64,000 nt of DNA from Ctena decussata (taxonomy: Eukaryota > Mollusca > Bivalvia > Lucinida > Lucinidae). The notes below the pieces were generated by a model that did no database searches, was not told the DNA's origin, and was given only the letters and a program-made list of their open reading frames with translations. The stretch covers positions 20,484,102 to 20,548,101 of the forward strand of contig OZ022501.1 in the NCBI GenBank assembly GCA_963989385.1. Reading direction: 5' to 3'. Below are positions 43,192 through 54,359 of the stretch, one piece after another (position 1 is the first letter of the stretch; every line of letters begins with the position of its first letter). The translations under genes and the position numbers were made by a program.

Positions 43192-43210
43192 TTAATTCTT
43201 ATACTGAGGA

Positions 43211-44020
43211 TGTTATATTGTTGTGTGCCCAGATTCTGAGTTTAGACCTGAATGGCACATCAAGTCCGGCAGTCAGCTGTTAGGGCTTAGAGCCACGTCT
43301 CACCTGGAGATTCGATATACGTCTCCAGGTTAATACCAACCCGGGTAGAGCAGTTACAACGCCCTTGTGCATGTATTCCTAGCAGAGGCGGGAAGCACAA
43401 AATATTGGCAAAATCGATGTAATTACTGCAGAGGTGAAAGTGGGACAGTGTTCGTCCACTAAAGTGTGTCATATTATATTTAGACTGGTCTCTGGTACGA
43501 TCCAGGGAGCGACCAGTATATAATCGTGCACGTGTTAATATAAGTTGGTGTTCCTCATGATATATGGACTGGCCCATGACATGATCCAGGGAACGACAAA
43601 GTGAAGTCTACCAACATAAGGCCTTGTTTTTTTTTGTATGAGCTCAAACTGACGTCTTTTGTTCTTTGTGTTTCCTTTAGTTCATGGCGCTGAGCCGAGT
43701 ACGGTGTTGACGTCAGACAGTAATCTATTTGCGCATTGCACGCAAATCGATTACAGATTTGAAACAAACACCTTACTTGGGCCAGCGACATGAACTAATA
43801 TGTGTTGTATATTATTGTAATTGTGACAGTTGTAAATTGTATTGTTGTATATAGAATTTACATTATATATAAACTTCAAAACTTCTAACGTTGTTAGAGT
43901 TTCCTTGTTAGTGTAATACACTGGTAGATAACCCTTTAACCGGAAGTCACCCTCCGCCGTCCTGGCGACGCATAAGGCTCTACACCCGTGTCGACCGAGT
44001 GTAAAGCCTTCTGCGTAACA
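43211..44020 (+). repeat. 3' LTR
   Basis: TGTTATATTG to GCGTAACA, nearly identical to the 5' LTR. It is preceded by TAATTCTTATACTGAGGA, also present before the 5' LTR. Confidence 0.85.
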
Positions 44021-45596
44021 GGTACCGACATACAGCTATTTATTTTCGGTGGTTGGGGCCGGAGCCTGTCTTGTCTGTTGCTCGGTCATTCGGGGTTCAG
44101 CTGGTTGTTTTCTTTTGCTTCGATATTTCAGTGGTATTGTATGATACACAAGCAATCTCGATCTTTTGTAAATTTGTTTGTGTGCCTCTCATTTTGGTTT
44201 TGACGACGGGATATGGGATCTGATTGTATTCTTTCCTCACCGCTTTGGTGCTGTGGCTCATTCAGAGAAAGAGAATACAGTCAAATATGTATGATAAATA
44301 CTTGAATAACGTTTCCTGATTACTGTAATATTTGCATTTGTGGTCACTTCAGTGAAACATAACCAAAGGTCTATGGAAAATCCAATTGTAAGCAAGTGTT
44401 TCTGTTTTCACTGTCAACTTTCACTCGGTTGTTTCTCTGAAGCGCAAGGCTCACTGCTTTTAAGTTTTTCGCTAGTTCTTCCATGCTGCGGACATTATGT
44501 CTTGAGAAAAGTTTTGGCCGAACATTTTATGGAATTGAAAATTCAGCTTCTAAAAGGTCCGAAACTTTAAGTTGAACCCCATTACAAAAGCAAGAATTCT
44601 AGTGGAATATTAATGCGCTTAGGTGCTCATTCTGTCGGAATAGCATTAACAAAGTAATTGCTATTTTCAAATAAATTGGGCGTCTACTTTATAGGCGTTT
44701 CTTTTGATATTCAGCATATAAAATTACAATCAGGCAAATACATATATTGTTATATACCCAGATGACCTCAGAAATAGTAATACTAATGTTTTCGATAACC
44801 CGTATGTTAAAATAAAGCAACCCATATGTTAAATTAAAGCAAGACTTGAAGAGTTGTGTTTCCATATTCTAAAGGCTTATACTTGTGCGAGCTTCTTTTG
44901 GTAGACTACCTCGAAAGCGAATTCCTAGCATTCCCTGTAGAATGCAAAGACTCTCACATGAACCTATGATTCTTTGCTCTGAGGTGTGTCAGCCACCTCG
45001 GGTGACATTTGATGCGTCTTTCGCGTACTTATAATTAAGACAGCAGGTAATGTACGCGTTTATTACCTTTTTCTCTACCTACTGTGTGCCTTTATTACCA
45101 TTTTATCTACCTACGGCGTTTAAATTAATGAACGTTGTATTCGGAAAAACATATTTTTATTAGCTGAACTTGTCTTAGGGCCATTCAAAGGCAATACTAC
45201 TAGTATTTTATCCCTTGCTGTACAGAAATACTAGCTGCCATAAAAAAGATACTCAGAATCATCACCCCGTACATTTGTTGTTATGGGTTTAACGGCTCTT
45301 TGAGAGAGTATTTCAGTCTACATCCAATTAGATTTTTAATAACGATGGTTATTTATTAGATTTTGCGCGGAAAGTTATACTTTGATCTTTTCTAATACAA
45401 ACCCTTTCTAACTTAAAAAAAACTCCTGCCTTTTGGGATTCTTAACTGTAAGAAACAATATAAAAAAAAACAACTGCCACATCTTGGGAAGACCCATTGT
45501 ATTTTCAGCATTTTATGCAGATATTTGTCTTTGCCCCAAACGAGTGAAAATCACCACCGTAACGAAGTCGTTTACGTGTTGATATGTATGAATTAA
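44021..45596. other. No gene recognised
   Basis: AT-rich. A GGGTTTAACGGCTCTTTGAG repeat segment lies at about 45285. TCACCACCGTAACGAAG at about 45551-45567 resembles the CTCCGTAACG motif of the 5.74-kb element. Short frames at 43988-44203 and 44340-44570 have no domain. Confidence 0.4.
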
Positions 45597-46149
45597 AATC
45601 TGAAAGAGTTCCTTCAAGAGCAGAGAATACATTTATAAGAAGGAACATGGGCCAGACTACGTAGTTTCGGCTAATAAAGCCTCTTCAGTGACCCTGACAA
45701 TATCTGGTGACGAAACCAGAGAAGAGCATACTGTAATTTCATAATCTCAATTGGACAGCCGATTCAAAGACTGATTAGTATCAAAAAAGGTCCAAATAAT
45801 ATATAAAATGATGGCTTAGAATATGAGAATAAACCAATCTAAAATTTCAGATTTCTCAGAATATATCCTCTGATCTCAAAGGACGAAAAGAAAATATAAT
45901 CTGCACTATGGATGATGTACGGGGAGACGTTTTACGGCCGCCACACGGCACAACACCAGCTGCAGTGAGGTAAAATTAAAATCTGGAAGAGTTCCTTCAA
46001 GAGCAGAGAATACATTTATAAGAAGGAACATGGGCCAGACTACGTAGTTTCGGCTAATAAAGCCTCTTCAGTGACCCTGACAATATCTGGTGACGAAACC
46101 AGAGAAGAGCATACTGTAATTTCATAATCTCAATTGGACAGCCGATTCA
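45597..46149 (+). repeat. 370-bp family, two tandem copies (second truncated)
   Basis: Copies start near 45597 and 45975 and are very similar to each other (shared AATACATTTATAAGAAGGAA, GCCTCTTCAGTGACCCTGAC). The second ends abruptly at CAGCCGATTCAT. Confidence 0.85.
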
Positions 46150-46549
46150 TTAGTCAATGGATGGATTTTACTTCCTTTTCAACAGTATTTCAGTCATATC
46201 ATTACGGATATTCAATATTTGCGACAACTTTTCGATAATAGCGTTTACCAAGGTGACAAATGTGGATAAATGAATAGGTAGAGTTTTTTAACAGGTGTCC
46301 TCACGTGCAAATGTCACTCCAAATCACTTGGTTCGGAGCCACGTGCTACGATTCGGAATCGGATTTTTACAGTGGTCTTCTACGAAAAATTAGTTACACA
46401 TTGCAGATTAAAGCTTCTCGATATTTTGCTCGATATTCATGAAACACAATCAGAGGCATAATTATACAAGTGACAATAGACTATGGCGTATACGTTGTTC
46501 GAAACATGGTGAAATAATCGCAAAATGCGAGTCTCACGTTTCATAAGGC
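46150..46549. other. No gene; fragment of a dispersed repeat
   Basis: AACAGTATTTCAGTCATATCA at about 46181-46201 is also found at 9286-9306. Otherwise unique AT-rich sequence. Confidence 0.4.
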
Positions 46550-46865
46550 TCATAGAATAGAACAAGGAAAAATCAGGTCAGCATCCGATTCCGCACTATC
46601 TGAATAACAAGATTCAGAGACATAGAATTAGGAAGAAAAAGGTCAGGTCAGCCTCCGAATCTCTGTACTATCTGATAAAATTCATGTATTATTATACTAT
46701 AGAAGAAGAAAGAACAAGGTCAGCCCTCGAATCCCTACAATCTGATAAAAATCATAGACAGAGAACAAGGAAGAACTTGGCCAGCCTCCCAATCTGCACT
46801 GCCTGAATAAAAACATTCAGATATATACAATAGGGAAGAACAAGGTCAGCCTTCGAATCCGTTCT
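46550..46865. repeat. ~70-bp minisatellite, left part
   Basis: Units contain CATAGAACAAGGAAGAACAA, GGTCAGCCTCCGAATC and TACTATCTGATAAAAATCAT. The array resumes at 49385-49530 on the other side of the RTE-like relic. Confidence 0.75.
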
Positions 46866-49384
46866 ATGTGACCTAGTTGAGCTAGCAAAAACAATCCCTG
46901 TGCACTCCTTAATATTGTTTTCCCAGCTCTTCTCCTGTCTACCTCTTCTCTTTCCTTACACTGTGCCCTGTAGCAATGTGTCTTTGCGAAGCCAGAAGAC
47001 TTTGAGATGTGGCCAAACCACTTCAGTTTCCGTTTCTTGACCATGGTCAGGAGTTTGTCATATTCTCCAATAGCTGCTTGGATCTTTCTTCGAATTTCAT
47101 CATCAGTTACATGGTCCTTATGAGATGGACAGGAACCTTCGTTAGCATCCCATCTCTCTCAAAGGCCTGTGTTCTTTTCTCTAGCTCTGCTGTCATGGCC
47201 TGTAACTCACAGACATAAAGTAATATTGATATGACAAGGGAGTGCATCAGTTTCACTTTTAATCCCAGACATATGTTATCTTTCCACACTCGCTTCAGCA
47301 TTGTCAGAGCTGCAGTGGCTTGTTCTATTTTTGAGATAAACTCCGATTTCGAGCCATCATATGAGACAATTGCTCCAAGATATTTGAAGCCTGTTACCAT
47401 TCCAAGTCTCTGACCTTTTTTTCATGATTTGGATCTTGTTTTGATTATTTTATCTGCCACTGGCAATGTTTGTCATAAGTTTGTTCTTCTCAGTACATAC
47501 CTTTATTTTATACCTTGTACAGGTTTTATCGAGACTAGGGTTTTGGTTCCTGCTCTTCCTTAGCAGGAGCGCAATTTTCATCTGCAAACCGCAGAGTGGT
47601 AAAATCTCTGCAGCTAATGACAACCTTTCCATCATGTTCCTCCAGAGACATAAACCTATCGAGATAAAAGTTGAAGAAGATAGGTGATAGGTATCCTTGC
47701 CTAACTCCAACTGTTGCTCTAAACCGTTCCTCTGTGCTGCCATTTATCTGAACTGCACCCATAGCCTTGTCATAGAGGTGTTCAATAGCACGAATTAAAG
47801 ACATGGTACACATTTTGCTGATGTTGAAGGTACTCTTCACATAGGATTTTGAGGTTGAAGCTTATAAGTATCTTTCATGGGTGTGAGATGTGGATAGAAA
47901 AATCTGTCACAAGGGTCACTGATCGGTATCACGAGACTTGCCGAGTGATGCCGTACAGTGATCCCGAGTGACTGATTTTTCTATCCGCACCTCACACCCA
48001 TGAAAGATACTTTTTCTTACACATCTCGTTTTGTTTTAACTTTAGAACTTGTTATTTGATTTCTATTTGATTTTGAAAGAAGGCGCCGCTTTCAACGATC
48101 GCCATTCGGTTCCTTACGTCAATGTCTGGCAAGCATAAACTGACGTCATTTCTGACGTCTTCGTTGCGTCATCATGTAAAAAGCCAACGTCACTTGACGC
48201 AGATACGTGACTTCCTTTACAACCTATGCATTGAATGCTCGTGATTTTTATCCGGTCCTGGGTGAGATAACATGGGTGAGATCAGATTTGTAGGTACAGG
48301 GGAAACACGCGGATATGCTTATCCACTGTGCAAGAAATGTTCTATGACACCTCTTCCAGCCAATTCTTCCGATTATCTCTTCAGCTTGGTGTTTAAGCCT
48401 GTTCAAGATGGCTTTCAGCATGACTTTGATTGGGTGACTGATGAGGCTGGTGGTTCTGTAGTTCTTGCAGAGGTGTAGGTTGCCCTTTTTAGTGACTGTA
48501 CTATCAGTCGCTGAGGCCATGTGGTTGGCCTTTCCTCCGTTCTCCAGATCTTATTACAGATCTTAGTTTAAACATCAATAATGGCCTCCCCTGCTGCTTG
48601 AACAAGTTATGATGGGGGTTTATCAACCGCGGACTTCCCCTTTTTAATTGAAGCTCAACCTCAACTTATTGACGAAGGATCGGTTGTAGATCTTCTTCAT
48701 GGTGCTTAGTGCAGTCTAAAACTGTATTGTCACTAAACATTTCGTGGGTGTATAGCTATGAGCAACATTCTGTCCATCTACTGTGAACTTCTTACTCTTC
48801 TGTTAAAAATTTCCCCGACTTATCCTGCCCTGCCCTGCTTGAATGAAGTTAGATCTTTCGCCAGCTGATATGCTCTCTTGTTGTTGATTTTGTTCAGGCA
48901 AGTTTCAATCTCTTCTCACTGAGTACCTATTTAGTCTTCCTTTGCTTTCTTCGGAGCTTTCTAAACCCTCTTGTTATCTTCCGTGTATTCTTTCGCTACT
49001 TCTGCTTTATATCGTTTGTTCCTAAAATCTCTCCTCTCATCACAGAGGTCCAGAACATCTCTGGTCACCCGGTCACCCAGGGCTTTTTCCTGCGACGTTC
49101 CTTCATAAATCTCACATTGGCTGTGTCAGTCACTGCTGTTTTGACGGTGGTAATCCTGCTGTCTATGTCCATGCCATCATCTTTCAGCCTGGTTCTCAGT
49201 GTTGCTTGAAATTAGTTTTCCACATCCGTGTTTCTTAACTTGTCAAGGTCAAATCTAATTCTTGACTGTGTTGGCTTTCTGTTATTTTTTAGACAAACTC
49301 GGAAGGTCATTATCACCAGGCCATGGTCACTTCCTATCTAAGCTCCAGGAACGTTCTTTGTGCTATGGATATTAACTCCTGATT
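46866..49384 (-). pseudogene. RTE-like LINE (endonuclease/reverse transcriptase) relic
   Basis: Read on the minus strand from high to low coordinates. Remnants of the endonuclease/linker lie around 49330-49060 (IGSDHGLVIMTFRV, KPWVTG). RT pieces follow: GNLHLCKNYRTTSLISHPIK (about 48450), IRAIEHLYDKAMGAVQING, VGVRQGYLSPIFFNF and LRFADEN (catalytic FADD altered), DKTCTRYKIKV, VTGFKYLGAIVSYDGSKSE, SLVISILLYVCELQAMTAEL, and finally MVKKRKLKWFGHISKSSG. Many stops and frameshifts, and an inserted foldback at 47876-48012. Dead. Confidence 0.8.
47876..48012. mobile_element. Foldback element nested in the RTE relic
   Basis: AAGTATCTTTCATGGGTGTG at the left and its complement at the right form arms of about 45 bp, with about 45 bp between them. 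The following roughly 240 bp (to about 48250) also lack RT sequence and contain several TGACGTCA-like words, so the full insertion may be larger. Confidence 0.75.
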
Positions 49385-49530
49385 GGTGGTCCATACTATC
49401 TGATCAAAATTTTATAGCATTAGGAAGAACAAAGTAAGCCTCCGAATCCGTACTATCTGATAAAAAAATCATAGACATAGAACAAGGAAGAACAAGATTA
49501 ACTTTTTATTCCGTACTATCTGATTTAAGT
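49385..49530. repeat. ~70-bp minisatellite, right part
   Basis: TCCGAATCCGTACTATCTGA and CATAGACATAGAACAAGGAA match the left part at 46550-46865. Confidence 0.75.
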
Positions 49531-51179
49531 CTTCCATTTCCGCAAACGAAAGCGGGTTTTAACGTCAACACCTACTGTATGAACTATGTGTCGTGCATCA
49601 AGTGATTCCGTGTAAACCATCCTTTGACATTTTTTTTCTCAATTATATTTAAGCTGCTGGGTGCAAAAAATGGAGTCACGTGTATAAGGTTCATTCTGAA
49701 AGCAATTAGATCAGCCTGCATATTTATACAGACTGGTCAGATGCTGCACGTTTTAGTTTCAGACTTCCTAGGGTTCATAGATTGGAAGTGCACCAACGGC
49801 AAAACAATGATCAGACTGTACGATCCGCAAACTGATTCGAGCGTTTCCTGTTCGCGAGTATCTTCACATGACGCCAATCAGCATGTCCAGAAGAACGCAA
49901 TCAACATTAATTTACGCGTAGTTTTATCTTATTTATCACATTTTCTGTTAATATCATATTCAATACGTCATGTAAGTACATAAGATAAGTGTTTTGCTCT
50001 ACTTCATTTATTTCATTATTTTACGATTTCCAGTTCAATCAAAACAAAAAAATGAAACATATAATAACAAATTCGATCAAAGACAACGAAAGTACTGTCG
50101 GAGATTGGACTCGCATTCACCTGAGCTAGTACGGTTGTCACCAGAGTCGAGTTCGGTGCTTACCTTTCGCAGGGGCATTAACTTTAACCATAAGGCCTTC
50201 GTTTAAGGTAGCGCTTTCCGCAGATTGGAATATACTGACAAGTCAATAGCGAATTTGGGGTTCAATTAGATAGTCGTTGTCTTAATATGGGAATCGCACT
50301 GAGAGGACATGTAGTGCTGAGTATGAATGCTCATACTTTGGGGATAATTATATTCAAAATTACCAATTGGGGAGATAAATCGTCGATTTTATGGTCGAGA
50401 AATTTCGTTTTACGGCAACGCGTCAGCGGAGCCATAAAACGCAATTTGAGACAATAAAACCGACAATTAAGCAACGTTGAACCAGACGTTAACCAATGAG
50501 AAGTGACGTTTCTTGATGAATTCGGGTTTGCAACATTATATCACAGGAAATACTGTCGCAAATGTTTGACGTTATCCAATAATACTCGCCTTACATCCGG
50601 AAGTGCATTAGAATGTGGATTGATTGTTTTATTCTGCTCTAATGGCGACGACATGTTTTCCAGTATTTGTAGTGTTTTAAATGTTACAGTACCCACTTTG
50701 ATTTCACAGTACTGCTTCCTTTTATACCTGTCAAATACATGTACTGATAATAATCTCAGCTTGATTTCATCCCATGAAATGAAGGTTTGACCTTTTCTCC
50801 ATATCTGCTGGGTTTGTTTTTGTTTAGTATATATGCTATGTATGTTTTATGATGGCCTCAGGGAAGTTGGAATGAGCAATCCTCACGAAATAAAGTCTAC
50901 TTTACTTACTTCCAGACAAATATTGCTCCGTTTGTCCGACAACACGATTGCTAATGGATTTGCACCTCTTTTTGGAAGTACTGCATATCTGTTGGCTGTA
51001 GGTAATTCGAAATCAACCACCCTTTGTATTTGTTTCAGGGTCTGCACTGAAATATGACGCCAGTTTGTAGAACGCCTTCTTTTAACTTATTCGTCGTTTG
51101 GTACAGCTGTACTTTAGTGTTGTTTTGAACACATGAATGTTTGTTGTGTAAATGTTTTGCTTGCCTTATATTCCTAATT
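49531..51179. other. No gene recognised
   Basis: Short frames at 49624-49983, 50503-50790 and 50833-51057 show no recognisable domain. No repeat architecture was recognised. Confidence 0.35.
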
Positions 51180-52010
51180 ACTGTCATGGGTTTTGGCTCA
51201 CTGCTGCTATGAGTTTATTAGCATATATATTCAATCTGTCACGTATTAGTTTAAAATATTAAGCTGTGTTTCTTATAAAAGATTCGGATATAAATTGTCT
51301 GGTCCCTGCAATTTCACTTAACTTATAGCTTTGGCAATTTTCTCTTCAGTAGATATTGTTTGAAGGGACGTAATGCTGACTCCATTGTCAAAGTGGGGTA
51401 TCTTACTGAAGCTTTCTTCTTCCAAAAAAAAACCTGGCAGCTGACTGAAGCTTTCTTCTCCAAACCAAAAAAAAAAAAAAAAAAACAAAAAAAAAAAGGC
51501 AAAAAGTCATCTAGTTCATTGGCTATCTCATGATCTGATTTCGTAAAGGAGCCGTCTGGTTTCAGTGATGTTTGAATACTGTATTAAGTTCTGGCCTTAG
51601 ATCAGCTTGAGCAAAATTTGTTTTCAATTTTGCTCAGTCTTGTGTTGCAAACTGCTGCATGCTGTAAGAAAACTCTACGATGAGCGCTTATTTCAAATAA
51701 GGAGGAGCTATGCGCTCTTCACTACACGAAAATCGACTGGATGTTACTGAAAATATAATCAATGTGCTCTCCTGTTTTGTCTTAATACCGTACATAAATG
51801 TGATCGCCTACTTGAAATTTGCCTTCTACAGAACAAAAACAAATGATGAACTTCAAACTAGGCACTGGGTACCCGAGTACCGTTAAGTTTAATTAAATGA
51901 TGATCTGGATTGACTTTCAGGTTTTCTAAAGCAGGGTAATAATTGCTTCCTCTTCTCTTAGGTACTACAGGATGCGATAACACAGATTTCTTGGAATCTG
52001 TTGAAGAATG
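51180..52010 (-). pseudogene. Second LINE fragment (CR1/Jockey-like RT N-terminal region)
   Basis: On the minus strand, GSFTKSDHEIANELDDFL (about 51555-51505) and, shifted in frame, KLQGPDNLYP (about 51330-51285) resemble the start of the RT domain of CR1/Jockey-type LINEs (the K-GPD motif). An A-rich/T-rich tract at 51466-51498 interrupts it. Short and degenerate; family assignment is tentative. Confidence 0.5.
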
Positions 52011-52243
52011 GTAAAAAGTTTTATGCAGTCAACTAAATGTGACACAAAAAAATCTGAATAAGGTCAATAGCTGACTTTTGATCAAACATCTCTACTGCCA
52101 GTGGTCCGATTAAAACCAAATTACAAATGGCGCTTTCAGGGGTCGAGGACACAAAAGAATGCAGCTAGTTATGGTAACATAAAAGCATAGCCACCACGCC
52201 CATATGGTAGGAATCTTCAACTAGAAAATGTGTTTATGAAACA
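52011..52243. other. No gene recognised
   Basis: A spacer between the LINE fragment and the H5 element. Confidence 0.3.
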
Positions 52244-52740
52244 CTATGCCCCCAACCATATGCTTGCCTCCAAAGAAGGTTCATCCCAAAATGTCGCCGT
52301 CAGAAAGAGGTATAACTCAACACAGTATTTATAGAACTGGCTAAAAAAAGCTAATCAGATCATCTACCTCTTAATTCATAACTTTATGCCATAAAGTTTT
52401 TTAAGTACTTTGGTCACAAGGCTTACTTGCTTAATATGCCTAAATTAAGAAAAAAAAGCTCTTCAGATATTTTGCTCACAAGGTTGACCCGATATAAAAT
52501 GCCTAAACTGAAAAAAGGAGAACTCTTCAATGACAAAACCGCTGGATGAAGGGAAAAATGTAGATCTATTTGTTTTTCATGCCTGTTCCATATAATATAT
52601 TTCCAAGATTCTATCTCGAACAATTCTTGAGTATCACAACTGCTTAAACTAAAAATGTAATGGGTGGGCAGACAGACAGGACCAAACCAATATGCCTCTT
52701 CAAAGTTGCTGTCATATGAATGTGCCTGTACCACCTAATA
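52244..52740 (+). mobile_element. Pearl/Helentron-like element H5, eroded
   Basis: The 5' start TATGCCCCCAACCATATGCT is identical to H4. Two degenerate units follow, then GCAGACAGACAGGACC and a decayed hairpin around ATATGCCTCTTCAAAGTTGC. Confidence 0.6.
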
Positions 52741-53061
52741 ATGTGATGATTGGGTCAACAGGATAACAATGCCACCAGCAGACTGTCTTGATGATGGGGG
52801 ATGACTTTATAACTGGATAACATCGCCCTCAGCTTGCTGTCTTGAAATAAGTCATTTACAATTACTTTTGAAAGCTCTTAACAATAGGCTTTAGATGAAA
52901 TGCTTATATGTAAGATTGCACTGCTAATTACCTGTGCACTGCAAAAGGCCTCTCCAGGTACCCCACCCACTCAAGTTTGCAAGTCCAGAGACGCTAACCA
53001 AAAAATTCCAACAGATCAAAATGAAATGTATACCAGATTATTCCTTGTGTTCTAACTAAGA
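52741..53061. other. No gene recognised
   Basis: Contains ATAACAATGCCACCAGCAGA / ATAACATCGCCCTCAGCTTG, a short imperfect direct repeat (52760-52845). Confidence 0.3.
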
Positions 53062-53520
53062 AAATGAATACCCATAACATATGTTTATTTAGTCTATGAG
53101 CGGAGATACCGGCATTTTTATGTTGAGAACGCTGGGAAAATGTTCCAAACGCTGCCAGTTTGGTAACAAAAAGTTAGAAATAAACATTGAGCCCGGTCTC
53201 CAGCACATTTAATATTTTTATGGCATGCAAATATATTAAAATTTTATCTGTATACAAAATATTAAATGTGCTGGAGGCCGGGCTCATATATTTTGAAAGC
53301 CACAAAGGCTACCAAATTCGTCATTTTCGTCAGAATCCGCTGGGGGTATGGGTATGTTCAGTACAAATATCACAAATATTTTGTGCAAGAACTGGTTAAT
53401 TTTGTGTTTGCTAGTACATTCAAGGTTTAAACTTTCATATGAATACATTTTTATTATGGAAATAAGACTTTTGAAAAATGAGTTTTCTGGGGGCCAAATA
53501 ATGGGCCTTATCATACCAGG
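53062..53520. repeat. Interspersed repeat R, copy B (uninterrupted)
   Basis: Same blocks as 22889-24480 but continuous. The centre is a foldback: GAGCCCGGTCTCCAGCACAT and its complement ATGTGCTGGAGGCCGGGCTC (about 53189-53284). Confidence 0.7.
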
Positions 53521-53579
53521 TCCTTTACGAAATAGGCTCAAAAGTCAACCAGTTCATCTACTACTGTAGTATGTAACTG

Positions 53580-54357
53580 TATGCCAAGTATAAACATACT
53601 AGCTAGTTCACAAGGTTGTTGCTATATATAATGCCGATTTCTGAAAAAGGGAAATAACTCGACTACAAATTTACAATATATGCTCAAAAGTTAATAAGCT
53701 CATCTACACCTTAGTCATGACCTGCATGCCAAACATAAGGATCCTAGCTTGAGCTGTTCTACAGATATTTTGTTCACAAGCTTGCTCCTATACGAAATGC
53801 CAATGCTCATAAAAGGGGAATAACTCTACTGAAAATTTACAAAATAGGCTCAAAAGTTAATCAGTTCATCTACATCATGATCTGTATCTGTATGCCAAAT
53901 ATCATTATCCTAGATTTAGTGGTTATTTGGATATTTTGTTCACAAGGTTGTTCCTATACAAAATGCCTTTGTCCAAAAAAGGGGAATAACTCTACTGAAA
54001 ATTTATGAAATAGGCTCAAAAGTTAATCAGTTCATCTACATCATGATCTGTAACTGTATGCCAAATATTATTATCCTAGCTTTAGTGGTTGTTTGGATTT
54101 TTTGTTCACAAGGTTGTTCCTATGTAAAAGGACAAAGACCAAAATAAGGGCCACAACTCCTGAACGACAAGACCGATGGAGGAAAAAAAATATGGGTCCG
54201 CTTATTTTTCATGCACATGCCTTACATAAAATTTCAAGGTTCTAGCATAAGCCATTTTTGAGTTTCCCAGCTGCCAAAAAGCGTTACGGACGGACAGACA
54301 GACGGACATGCCCAAACCAATATGCCCCCCTCAACTTCTCTGAAGTTGGGGGCATAA
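53580..54357 (+). mobile_element. Pearl/Helentron-like element H6
   Basis: About four units of roughly 160-170 bp with CAAAAGTTAATCAGTTCATC and GGGGAATAACTCTACTGAAA. Then ACGGACGGACAGACAGACGG and the hairpin CCTCAACTTCTCTGAAGTTG-GGGGCATAAAAA (54324-54357). The 5' end is unclear. Confidence 0.7.
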
Positions 54358-54359
54358 AA

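Larger units (their letters stand above)
36813..44020 (+). mobile_element. Gmr1-like (Ty3/Gypsy) LTR retrotransposon, defective
   Basis: Two LTRs of 811 and 810 bp enclose a PBS, a long leader, gag-PR, then integrase, then reverse transcriptase and RNase H. Integrase before RT is the Gmr1-type order; in most Ty3/Gypsy elements integrase comes last. pol has one in-frame stop (40204-40206) and frameshifts near 41360, 41790 and 42980. The region between RNase H and the 3' LTR is deleted, including any recognisable polypurine tract. The 5-bp flanks (GAGGA and GGTAC) do not match. Confidence 0.85.
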
